A DNA stretch of 14,436 nt. Source: an uncultured Shinella sp. (GTDB taxonomy: Bacteria > Pseudomonadota > Alphaproteobacteria > Rhizobiales > Rhizobiaceae). Shown piece after piece: positions 8,051 to 14,436 of this stretch (position 1 is its first letter; each line of letters starts with the position of its first letter). The position numbers were made by a program, and so were the translations under genes. The stretch spans positions 1 to 14,436 of the forward strand of contig CAMPIK010000014.1 in assembly GCA_946886325.1 (NCBI GenBank), given 5' to 3'. The notes under the pieces are model-generated. The model saw nothing but the letters and a program-made list of their open reading frames with translations, was not told the origin of the DNA and did not search any database.

Positions 8051-9094
8051 TCAGATCGGGGCCGGGAAACGGCGGTGCAGGGTGCGCAGGCCGTTCATGA
8101 CCTCGGGCGAGAGCGTCACATCCGCTGCGGCGATATCCGCCTTCAACTGTTCCATCGAGGTCGCGCCGATGATGACGGAGGCCATGAAGGGGCGGGTCAG
8201 GCAGAAGGCGAGCGCCATCTGGGCCGGGTCCAGCCCGTGGTCTTTCGCGAAGTCCACATAGGCGGCGACGGCCGGCTCCTGGTGCGGCTGGTAGCGGCCG
8301 CCGAGATCGTGGTTCGTCGTCAGCCGGGTCCCCGCCGGCTTCGCGCCGTCAAGATATTTGCCGGTGAGCAGGCCGGCGGCAAGCGGCGAATAGGCGAGCA
8401 GGCCGACATCCTCGTGATGGCAGACTTCCGCAAGGTCGAGGTCGAAGGTCCGATAGAGCAGGTTGTACTCGTTCTGGATCGACGCGACGCGCGGCAGGCC
8501 CTTTTCCTCTGCGAGCTTCAGGAACTGCATCGTGCCCCAGGCCGTCTCGTTGGAAAGCCCGATGGCGCGGATCTTGCCGGCCTTTTCGAGTTCACCCAGC
8601 GTTTCGAGGATTTCGGCGAGATCCTCCGCGACCTTCTTGCGGTCCTGTTTCCAGGGGCTGTAGGTCCAGGAGTTGCGGAAATGATAGTGCCCGCGGTTCG
8701 GCCAGTGAAGCTGGTAGAGGTCGATATAGTCCGTCTGCAGGCGTTTCAGGCTGCCATCGACCGCTTCGAGAATGCCGACACGCGAGGTGGGCGCGCCGCC
8801 GCGGATATAGTCGCGGCCGGGACCGGCGACCTTCGTGGCGATGATGACCTTGTCCCGATTGCCGCGCGCGGTATGCCAGGTGCCGATGAAGCGCTCCGTG
8901 TCGCCGTAGGTGTCCTTCGACAGCGGCGTGGTCGGGTAGAGTTCGGCCGTATCGATGAAATTGACGCCGTGCTCCAGCGCATAGTCGAGCTGCTGATGCG
9001 CCTCGGCTTCCGTGTTCTGCGAGCCCCAGGTCATCGTGCCGAGGCAGATTTCCGACACGGACATGCCGGTCCTGCCGAGCGGGTTATATTTCAT
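8051..9094 (-). CDS. Tas-like NADP(H)-dependent aldo/keto reductase
   Basis: This 347-residue TIM-barrel oxidoreductase closely resembles E. coli Tas. The catalytic tetrad is visible: Asp48 and Tyr53 in FIDTAELYPT, Lys88 in IIATKV and His130 in LYQLHWP. The beginning (KYNPLGRTGMSVSEICLGTMTWG) and the late GATSMEQLKADI segment, which lies in the cofactor-phosphate region, fit the family. The start at 9094 is chosen because the family N-terminus begins there; AAGGA lies about twelve bases upstream, while the longer reading frame adds 50 unrelated residues. Physiological substrates of such enzymes are mostly unknown; reduction of aldehydes or ketones in the cytoplasm is the expected chemistry. 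It is a single-gene unit divergent from fabD. Confidence 0.92.
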   Translation of the reverse strand: MKYNPLGRTGMSVSEICLGTMTWGSQNTEAEAHQQLDYALEHGVNFIDTAELYPTTPLSKDTYGDTERFIGTWHTARGNRDKVIIATKVAGPGRDYIRGGAPTSRVGILEAVDGSLKRLQTDYIDLYQLHWPNRGHYHFRNSWTYSPWKQDRKKVAEDLAEILETLGELEKAGKIRAIGLSNETAWGTMQFLKLAEEKGLPRVASIQNEYNLLYRTFDLDLAEVCHHEDVGLLAYSPLAAGLLTGKYLDGAKPAGTRLTTNHDLGGRYQPHQEPAVAAYVDFAKDHGLDPAQMALAFCLTRPFMASVIIGATSMEQLKADIAAADVTLSPEVMNGLRTLHRRFPAPI

Positions 9095-9125
9095 GTGGTC
9101 AAATTCCTTTGGTGAGATGCGCGCG

Positions 9126-9154
9126 ACTTTAGCCGCAAATTGATGAAGAGCAAG
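9126..9154 (-). promoter_or_regulatory. Possible promoter of the aldo/keto reductase gene
   Basis: CTTGCT (9149-9154) and TAAAGT (9126-9131) are spaced by 17 bases on the minus strand, about 32 bases before the start codon. Both boxes are weak matches, so this is tentative. Confidence 0.3.
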
Positions 9155-9231
9155 CGACAGGGGACGCGGCTGAAGGGTATCCGCGCAGGCTGCAATTGCC
9201 TGCCGGTGCCGCGCCGCAGACGCCGCTGTCC

Positions 9232-9260
9232 TTGACTCGGCCACACATTAAGTGAATGGA
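9232..9260 (+). promoter_or_regulatory. Possible promoter of fabD
   Basis: A good -35 box, CTTGACT (TTGACT at 9232-9237), is followed 17 bases later by AATGGA (9255-9260), a poor -10. The start codon is at 9294. The position and -35 box argue for it, the -10 against. Confidence 0.3.
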
Positions 9261-9293
9261 GGGAAAAAAACCAAGAGACGGGAGAAACATCCC

Positions 9294-10235
9294 ATGACGA
9301 TCGCATTCACGTTCCCCGGCCAGGGCAGCCAGTCCGTCGGCATGGGCAAGGACCTTGCTGCGACATTTCCGGAAGCGGCCGCCGTCTTCGACGAGGTCGA
9401 CGCGGCGCTCGGCGAAAAGCTTTCCACCGTCATGTTCGACGGGCCGGAGGAGACGCTGACGCTGACGGCAAACGCCCAGCCGGCGCTGATGGCCGTGTCC
9501 ATGGCGGTGATCCGGGTGCTCGAGGCGCGCGGCCTGTCGCTGAAGGAGCATGTCGCCTATGTCGCCGGCCATTCGCTCGGCGAATATTCGGCACTCTGTG
9601 CCGCCGGCACCTTCTCGATCGCCGACACCGCGCGCTTGCTGCGTATCCGCGGCAATGCCATGCAGTCGGCTGTGCCGGTGGGCGAGGGCGCCATGGCGGC
9701 GATCATCGGCCTCGAGCAGGCCGATGTCGAAGCCGCCTGTGCGGAAGCCTCCAGGGGCGGCACCTGCCAGATCGCCAACGACAATGGCGGCGGCCAGCTC
9801 GTGATCTCGGGCTCCAAGCCGGCCGTCGAGGTGGCGGCCCGCATCGCGACCGAAAAGGGCGCCAAGCGCGCGCTGATGCTGCCCGTCTCCGCACCCTTCC
9901 ATTCCGCCCTGATGGCGCCCGCCGCCGAGGCGATGCGCGAGGCGCTGGCCTCGGTGCAGAAGAACAGGCCCGTGGTGCCGGTTGTTGCCAATGTGCTCGC
10001 AGCCCCGATCGAGGACCCCGAAGAAATCGCCCGCCGGCTCGTCGAGCAGGTGACGGGCCAGGTGCGCTGGCGCGAGACCGTCGAATGGTTCGCCGCCGGC
10101 AATGTAACCACCTTGTACGAGATCGGTTCCGGCAAGGTGCTGACGGGCCTTGCCCGCCGCATCGACAAGTCGGTCACCGGCATCGCCGTCAATACGCCGG
10201 CCGATATCGACGCGACGGTCGCGGCGCTGGTTTAG
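9294..10235 (+). CDS. fabD: Malonyl-CoA:acyl-carrier-protein transacylase (FabD)
   Basis: FabD moves malonyl from CoA to the phosphopantetheine arm of AcpP, supplying the extender unit for fatty-acid synthesis. The 313-residue protein has GQGSQ at 9-13, the nucleophile motif GHSLGE with Ser94, the substrate carboxylate-binding Arg119 in RGNAMQ, and the active-site His203 in APFH. The length is normal. The start at 9294 (MTIAFTFPGQ) is preferred to an in-frame ATG 42 bases upstream because GGGAG lies nine bases before it and the family starts here. It leads the fab cluster; fabG begins 112 bases downstream, beyond an inverted repeat. Confidence 0.97.
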   Translation: MTIAFTFPGQGSQSVGMGKDLAATFPEAAAVFDEVDAALGEKLSTVMFDGPEETLTLTANAQPALMAVSMAVIRVLEARGLSLKEHVAYVAGHSLGEYSALCAAGTFSIADTARLLRIRGNAMQSAVPVGEGAMAAIIGLEQADVEAACAEASRGGTCQIANDNGGGQLVISGSKPAVEVAARIATEKGAKRALMLPVSAPFHSALMAPAAEAMREALASVQKNRPVVPVVANVLAAPIEDPEEIARRLVEQVTGQVRWRETVEWFAAGNVTTLYEIGSGKVLTGLARRIDKSVTGIAVNTPADIDATVAALV

Positions 10236-10243
10236 AAGCGAAT

Positions 10244-10326
10244 AGCGAATAGGAAGTAGCGAATAGAGGAAGCGTATCGGCGTTGCGGAGTTTCAACTCT
10301 TCGCTATTCGCCATTCCCTATTCGCT
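10244..10326. repeat. Inverted repeat built of GCGAATAG units
   Basis: Two 23-base arms (10244-10266 and 10304-10326) are reverse complements at 20 of 23 positions and flank a 37-base centre. Each arm carries GCGAATAG twice in degenerate form, and a further copy (AGCGAAT, 10237-10243) precedes the left arm. It fills nearly all of the fabD-fabG gap and ends just before the fabG ribosome-binding site. It looks like a small dispersed intergenic palindrome of the kind seen in rhizobial genomes. It would form a long hairpin in a fabD-fabG transcript. Confidence 0.82.
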
Positions 10327-10347
10327 CTTAAAGAAGGGACTTGCTCC

Positions 10348-11085
10348 ATGTTTGATCTTACCGGCCGCAAGGCCCTCGTCACCGGCGCATCCGGCGGCAT
10401 CGGCGAGGAAATCGCCCGCCAGCTTCACAAGCAGGGCGCCATCGTCGGCCTGCACGGCACGCGCGTCGAAAAGCTGGAAGCGCTTGCCAATTCGCTGGGC
10501 GAGCGCGTGCATCTCTTCCCGGCCAATCTGTCCGACCGCGCCGAGGTCAAGGCGCTCGGCGAGAAGGCGGAAGCCGATCTTGGCGGCGTCGATATCCTCG
10601 TCAACAATGCCGGCATCACCAAGGACGGCCTCTTCGTGCGCATGAGCGACGACGACTGGGACGCGGTTCTTGAAGTCAACCTGACCGCCGTCTTCCGCCT
10701 GACGCGCGAACTGACCCACCCGATGATGCGCCGCCGTTTCGGCCGCATCATCAACATCACCTCGGTCGTCGGCGTCACCGGCAATCCGGGCCAGGCGAAC
10801 TACTGCGCCTCGAAGGCCGGCATGATCGGCATGTCGAAGTCGCTCGCCCAGGAGATCGCGACGCGCAATGTCACGGTCAACTGCGTGGCGCCCGGTTTCA
10901 TCGAAAGCGCGATGACCGAAAAGCTGAACGACAAGCAGAAGGACGCGATCATGGGGGCAATTCCCATGAAGCGCATGGGCACCAGCGTGGAGGTCGCCTC
11001 CGCCGTCGGCTATCTCGCCTCCAACGAAGCCGGATACATGACGGGCCAGACGCTGCATGTAAACGGCGGCATGGCGATGATCTGA
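10348..11085 (+). CDS. fabG: 3-oxoacyl-[acyl-carrier-protein] reductase (FabG)
   Basis: FabG performs the NADPH-dependent reduction of 3-oxoacyl-ACP, the first reductive step of each elongation cycle. The 245-residue short-chain dehydrogenase has the cofactor loop TGASGGIG at 12-19, NNAGITKDGL at 86-95, and the catalytic set Asn111, Ser139, Tyr152 and Lys156 (YCASK). The ending GQTLHVNGGM is typical of FabG rather than other short-chain dehydrogenases, and the fab neighbours settle the assignment. AAGGGA at 10334-10339, eight bases before the ATG, supports the start. A hairpin begins at the stop codon. Confidence 0.97.
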   Translation: MFDLTGRKALVTGASGGIGEEIARQLHKQGAIVGLHGTRVEKLEALANSLGERVHLFPANLSDRAEVKALGEKAEADLGGVDILVNNAGITKDGLFVRMSDDDWDAVLEVNLTAVFRLTRELTHPMMRRRFGRIINITSVVGVTGNPGQANYCASKAGMIGMSKSLAQEIATRNVTVNCVAPGFIESAMTEKLNDKQKDAIMGAIPMKRMGTSVEVASAVGYLASNEAGYMTGQTLHVNGGMAMI

Positions 11086-11106
11086 GCCGGTGCCAAAGGC
11101 CCGGCT
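11085..11106 (+). other. Hairpin at the end of fabG
   Basis: AGCCGG (11085-11090) pairs with CCGGCT (11101-11106), and inside it GCC/GGC adds three more pairs around an AAA loop. It starts on the last base of the fabG stop codon. A-rich rather than T-rich sequence follows, so it is not a standard terminator; it may protect the fabG 3' end. A second hairpin, GCAGTC/GACTGC (11200-11216), lies further along the 277-base gap to acpP, which otherwise holds no gene. Confidence 0.4.
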
Positions 11107-11310
11107 CGCCTGCAAAAATAGCATGTTGACCGCTGCGAGCGCCGCGATTTTCGGACTTTGCGGCGGAGTTAAACCGTGTTAATCGGGCCATGACTGCCAG
11201 CAGTCGACCGGACTGCAGGGCCTGTCGCGCTACGCCCACGTGCGTTGCCGTCGCCGAATATCCGGTTGAAGGGATTGCCTGATGGGCCTCGGCTGGTCAG
11301 GCGTGTTGAG

Positions 11311-11339
11311 TGACCGGCGTCGTGACGGCGCCGTATAAA
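11311..11339 (+). promoter_or_regulatory. Possible promoter of acpP
   Basis: A strong -10, TATAAA (11334-11339), lies 17 bases after the weak -35 TGACCG (11311-11316). Transcription would start near 11346, giving a short leader with the GAGGAA ribosome-binding site at 11352-11357. A separate acpP promoter is expected because the carrier protein is needed in large excess over the enzymes. Confidence 0.4.
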
Positions 11340-11362
11340 TAACAAAGGTCGAGGAATCCGAC

Positions 11363-11599
11363 ATGAGCGATATCGCAGAACGCGTAAAGAAAATTGTCAT
11401 TGATCATCTGGGCGTCGACGCCGAAAAGGTCAGCGAAGGCGCAAGCTTCATCGATGATCTCGGCGCGGACTCGCTCGACACGGTCGAACTGGTCATGGCC
11501 TTCGAAGAAGAGTTCGGCGTTGAAATCCCGGACGACGCGGCCGATTCGATCCTGACGGTCGGCGACGCGGTGAAGTTCATCGAGAAGGCCCAGGCCTGA
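11363..11599 (+). CDS. acpP: Acyl carrier protein
   Basis: This is a 78-residue acidic protein with the [10 protein letters not shown] motif; Ser37 carries the 4'-phosphopantetheine arm on which acyl chains grow. The helical pattern, the FIDDLGADS approach to the motif and the [15 protein letters not shown] segment are those of housekeeping AcpP, not of the specialised rhizobial carriers such as NodF. GAGGAA six bases upstream supports the start. It lies between fabG and fabF as in many proteobacteria, with a 277-base gap before it and a series of hairpins after it. Confidence 0.98.
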   Translation: MSDIAERVKKIVIDHLGVDAEKVSEGASFIDDLGADSLDTVELVMAFEEEFGVEIPDDAADSILTVGDAVKFIEKAQA

Positions 11600-11613
11600 T
11601 CAAGGCCTTCGTG

Positions 11614-11671
11614 GCGGGCCGTTTTCCGGCCCGCTGCGATTCCCCGTTCGGGGCAACGAAGCTCCGCTTCG
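11614..11671 (+). other. Three consecutive hairpins between acpP and fabF
   Basis: Directly after acpP there are three stems in a row: GCGGGCCG/CGGCCCGC (11614-11634, loop TTTTC), CCCC/GGGG (11642-11653, loop GTTC) and CGAAGC/GCTTCG (11657-11671, loop TCC). None has a following T-run. They could pause polymerase, block 3' exonucleases, or both, allowing acpP mRNA to exceed fabF mRNA. Confidence 0.55.
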
Positions 11672-11705
11672 AACCATAATAAGACGGCAGGGTGGATCAC
11701 CGACA

Positions 11706-12965
11706 ATGAGGCGTGTCGTTATCACCGGTACCGGCATGGTATCTCCATTGGGATGTGGCACCGAGGTCACCTGGCGCAATCTTCTCGCCGGGAAAAGCGG
11801 CGCGCGCAGGGTGACCGAGTTCCAGGTCGACGACATCCCCGCCCAGATTGCCTGTTTCATTCCGACCGGTGACGGTTCGGACGGCACCTACAATCCCGAC
11901 CAGTGGATGGAGCCGAAGGACCAGCGCAAGGTCGATTCTTTCATCATCTATGCGATGGCCGCCGCCGACATGGCGCTCGACGATGCCGGCTGGCATCCGA
12001 CGACCAACGAAGACCAGATCGCCACCGGCGTGCTGATCGGCTCCGGCATCGGCGGCCTCGAAGGCATCGTCGAGGCCGGTTATACGCTGCGCGACAAGGG
12101 TCCGCGACGCGTCTCCCCCTTCTTCATTCCCGGCCGGCTGATCAACCTCGCCTCGGGCCAGGTCTCGATCAAGCACAAGCTGCGCGGTCCCAATCACTCT
12201 GTTGTCACGGCCTGTTCCACCGGCGCGCACGCCATCGGCGATGCGGCGCGGCTGATCGCGCTCGGCGATGCCGACGTCATGGTGGCCGGCGGCACGGAAT
12301 CGCCGATTTCCCGCATGGCGCTTGCCGGCTTTTCCGCCTGCAAGGCGCTGTCGACGATGCGCAACGACGACCCGACGCGCGCCTCGCGCCCCTATGACCG
12401 CGACCGCGACGGTTTCGTCATGGGCGAGGGCGCCGGCATCGTCGTGCTCGAAGACCTCGACCACGCGCTGGCGCGCGGCGCGAAGATCTATGCCGAGGTC
12501 GTCGGCTACGGCCTCTCCGGCGACGCCTACCACATCACGGCACCTTCGGAAGACGGCGACGGCGCCTATCGCTGCATGCAGATGGCGCTGAAGCGCGCCG
12601 GCCTGTCGGCAGGCGACATCGACTATATCAATGCCCACGGCACCTCGACCATGGCCGACACGATCGAGCTCGGCGCGGTCGAGCGCCTCGTCGGCAACAA
12701 TGCGGCGCATGTCTCGATGTCGTCGACCAAGTCGGCGATCGGCCATCTGCTGGGTGCTGCGGGTGCTGTCGAAGCGATCTTTTCGGCGCTCGCCATCCGC
12801 GACAACGTCGCCCCGCCGACGCTCAATCTCGACAATCCCGATGTCGAGACCGCGATCGACCTCGTGCCGCATGTCGCGCGCGAGCGCGAGATCAACGTGG
12901 CCCTGTCCAATTCCTTCGGTTTTGGCGGTACGAACGCCTCGCTCGTTCTTCGCCGTTACGCATAA
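11706..12965 (+). CDS. fabF: 3-oxoacyl-[acyl-carrier-protein] synthase II (FabF)
   Basis: FabF condenses malonyl-ACP with acyl-ACP, releasing carbon dioxide and extending the chain by two carbons. The 419-residue thiolase-fold enzyme has the catalytic triad Cys170 (TACSTGAH), His311 (NAHGTST) and His347 (SAIGHLLGAAG), plus the C-terminal NSFGFGGTNASL loop. The length and FVMGEGAGIVVLE segment fit KAS II. The AGGGTGG-like sequence upstream is a modest ribosome-binding site, but the start MRRVVITGTGMVSPLG is standard. It is preceded by acpP at 106 bases and followed by mltG. Confidence 0.97.
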   Translation: MRRVVITGTGMVSPLGCGTEVTWRNLLAGKSGARRVTEFQVDDIPAQIACFIPTGDGSDGTYNPDQWMEPKDQRKVDSFIIYAMAAADMALDDAGWHPTTNEDQIATGVLIGSGIGGLEGIVEAGYTLRDKGPRRVSPFFIPGRLINLASGQVSIKHKLRGPNHSVVTACSTGAHAIGDAARLIALGDADVMVAGGTESPISRMALAGFSACKALSTMRNDDPTRASRPYDRDRDGFVMGEGAGIVVLEDLDHALARGAKIYAEVVGYGLSGDAYHITAPSEDGDGAYRCMQMALKRAGLSAGDIDYINAHGTSTMADTIELGAVERLVGNNAAHVSMSSTKSAIGHLLGAAGAVEAIFSALAIRDNVAPPTLNLDNPDVETAIDLVPHVAREREINVALSNSFGFGGTNASLVLRRYA

Positions 12966-13010
12966 GGGCTTTATGATATAGTTTCCCGGCCGCTCCATGG
13001 GGGCGGTCGG
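12949..13010 (+). promoter_or_regulatory. Possible mltG promoter and leader hairpin
   Basis: TATGAT (12972-12977), one mismatch from the -10 consensus, lies 17 bases after a poor -35, TTCGCC (12949-12954), overlapping the end of fabF. Just downstream CCGGCCGC (12986-12993) pairs with GCGGTCGG (13003-13010) with one wobble. If the promoter is real, mltG has a leader of about 125 bases beginning near this hairpin; otherwise the hairpin separates fabF from mltG within one transcript. Confidence 0.3.
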
Positions 13011-13110
13011 CGCGTGACAAGGTGGTCCCGTCAGGGCGCGGCCACAATCCTGTTTTTTGCCGCATTGCTCCGCTCTAGAGGCGATGCGACGTCCGAGGAG
13101 AGAATTGCCC

Positions 13111-14286
13111 GTGAGCGACACGAACGACACCGGTGGAAATACGTTTGGCCGAGGAGAGGCCGTGAGCAAGGGACCGATCATCCCGAAATCCGCCAATGAG
13201 GCGCTGCGTCCCGAGCGGGTTCCGCAGCCGCCGCGCCGTTCCAGCAAGGCCCGCAGCCAGCTCGTGATTTTCCTCAATTTCGTGATGACGGCGATCGTCT
13301 TCATCACCATCGCTGCGGCCGCCGTCTTCTACTATGCGATCGACAGCTACGAATCGCCCGGTCCATTGACCGCCAACACCAATTTCATCGTGCGCAACGG
13401 CGCCGGCCTCAACGAGATCGCCGCCAATCTGGAGCGCAACGAGATCGTTACCGACAGCCGCGTGTTCCGGGTGCTGTCGAAAGTCTATCTCGAGGACCAG
13501 ACGCTGAAGGCCGGCGAATACGAGATCAAGGCGAATGCCTCGATGCGCGACGTCATGGAACTGCTGAAATCCGGCAAGTCCATCCTTTACAGCGTGTCGG
13601 TTCCCGAAGGGCTGACGGTCAAGCAGGTCATGCGCCGGCTTTCTGATGATCCGGTGCTCGAAGGGGACCTGCCCAGCGATCTGCCGGCCGAGGGCACGCT
13701 GATGCCCGACACCTACAAGTTCTCGCGCGGCACCAAGCGCGCCGATATCCTCCAGCAGATGCTGAAGGCGCAAAAGACGCTGGTGCAGCAGATCTGGGAG
13801 AAGCGGGACGACGACCTGCCGATCGCCACGCCCGAGGAACTGGTGACGCTCGCCTCGATCGTCGAGAAGGAAACGGGGCGCGCCGACGAGCGGCCGCGGG
13901 TGGCGTCCGTCTTCATCAACCGGCTCGAGAAGGGCATGCGTCTGCAGTCTGACCCGACGATCATCTACGGCATCTTCGGCGGTGACGGTAAGCCGGCGGA
14001 TCGCCCTATCTTCCAGTCGGACCTGGACAAGGAAACGCCCTACAACACCTATGTCATCAAGGGCCTGCCGCCGACCCCGATCGCCAATCCCGGCCGCGCG
14101 GCGCTTGAGGCCGTCGCCAATCCGTCGCGCACGGAGGACCTCTACTTCGTCGCCGACGGCACGGGCGGCCATGCCTTTGCGACGACGCTCGACGACCACA
14201 ACGACAATGTCAGGCGCTGGCGGAAGCTGGAGGCCGAGAAGGCCGCCGAGGCCGCCAAGGAGGCGAGCGAGACCGAGGCGCAGTAG
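13111..14286 (+). CDS. mltG: Endolytic murein transglycosylase MltG
   Basis: MltG is an inner-membrane enzyme that cleaves nascent glycan strands within the chain and is thought to set their length. The 391-residue protein (from GTG 13111) has a proline- and arginine-rich cytoplasmic N-terminus (about 1-50), one membrane segment (about 51-75, LVIFLNFVMTAIVF...), a LysM-like region (about 88-155) and the YceG catalytic domain. That domain includes the acidic motif ASIVEKETG with Glu252 as the likely catalytic residue, and RVASVFINRLEKGMRLQSDP. The GTG start is chosen for GAGGAG ten bases upstream; TTG at 13105 and ATG at 13057 are alternatives. The C-terminus is an Ala/Glu-rich helix. It follows fabF by 145 bases. 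No terminator is visible after it. Confidence 0.94.
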   Translation: MSDTNDTGGNTFGRGEAVSKGPIIPKSANEALRPERVPQPPRRSSKARSQLVIFLNFVMTAIVFITIAAAAVFYYAIDSYESPGPLTANTNFIVRNGAGLNEIAANLERNEIVTDSRVFRVLSKVYLEDQTLKAGEYEIKANASMRDVMELLKSGKSILYSVSVPEGLTVKQVMRRLSDDPVLEGDLPSDLPAEGTLMPDTYKFSRGTKRADILQQMLKAQKTLVQQIWEKRDDDLPIATPEELVTLASIVEKETGRADERPRVASVFINRLEKGMRLQSDPTIIYGIFGGDGKPADRPIFQSDLDKETPYNTYVIKGLPPTPIANPGRAALEAVANPSRTEDLYFVADGTGGHAFATTLDDHNDNVRRWRKLEAEKAAEAAKEASETEAQ

Positions 14287-14436
14287 GTCTCGGTTCGTCC
14301 GTCTTGCGGCGCAGGCGTGCGATCCTTCCGGAGCCGCCCGCCGACCGTCTGCCTCGTATTGTCGCTTGACGCGGGGCTGACGATGCTCCGTGCAGAGTTT
14401 GATGTGGATCGTTCCCGGCGGCCCTGTTGTCGCCGT

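Noticed and set aside
10244..10326. An insertion sequence or CRISPR array
   Set aside because: There is no transposase, no target-site duplication can be seen, and the units are irregular and inverted rather than evenly spaced direct repeats.
11697..13310. A 537-codon open frame on the minus strand opposite fabF
   Set aside because: It is a mirror of fabF codon usage, with no recognisable motif; FabF on the plus strand has its full catalytic triad.
14366..14436. A possible promoter (TTGACG) and small start (ATG at 14383 or 14402) at the right edge
   Set aside because: The -10 at the right distance is poor (CGTGCA), and the short translated fragments match nothing I recognise. A neighbouring yicC-like gene would be expected after mltG, but its start is not seen.

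Overview
The window is a gene-dense, GC-rich chromosomal segment of an alphaproteobacterium. The protein sequences and gene order (rpsF-rpsR-DUF2232-rplI with a nearby dnaB, facing fabD-fabG-acpP-fabF-mltG) point to the Rhizobiales, most likely the Rhizobiaceae (Rhizobium, Ensifer, Shinella or Agrobacterium relatives). I cannot settle the genus. No tRNA, rRNA, CRISPR array, insertion sequence, prophage or toxin-antitoxin locus is visible. This is core genome, not an accessory island.

Left edge (1-1331): the 3' end of an azlC-type amino-acid exporter gene overlaps azlD by four bases. They converge on a PaiB-family FMN-binding protein gene on the minus strand. That gene has a well-formed promoter placed so that its mRNA would be leaderless or nearly so.

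Minus-strand block (1459-7496): read in the direction of transcription, it runs promoter, rpsF (S6), rpsR (S18), a DUF2232 membrane protein, rplI (L9), a strong intrinsic terminator, a cyclopropane-fatty-acyl-phospholipid synthase, and the replicative helicase dnaB. The dnaB reading frame is broken by what looks like a 2-bp CG duplication near 2071-2081. The two halves otherwise make a complete helicase of about 499 residues, so either the sequence has an error or the locus is truly mutated.

Middle (7609-9094): a small single-pass membrane protein of unknown function on the plus strand ends in a clear terminator. A Tas-like aldo/keto reductase follows on the minus strand.

Plus-strand block (9294-14286): fabD, fabG, acpP and fabF form a type II fatty-acid synthesis cluster. 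FabD loads malonyl onto the AcpP carrier, FabF elongates and FabG reduces. The peptidoglycan transglycosylase gene mltG follows. Several hairpins lie in the intergenic spaces, and a 23-bp-armed inverted repeat built of GCGAATAG units sits between fabD and fabG. The last 150 bases (14287-14436) hold no gene or clear signal that I can support.

The ribosomal, replication, envelope-lipid and cell-wall genes are all growth-linked. I see no undescribed defence or mobile system. The points most worth checking are the dnaB frameshift, the leaderless PaiB-family transcript, the structured leaders of the ribosomal genes, and the hairpin series between acpP and fabF.
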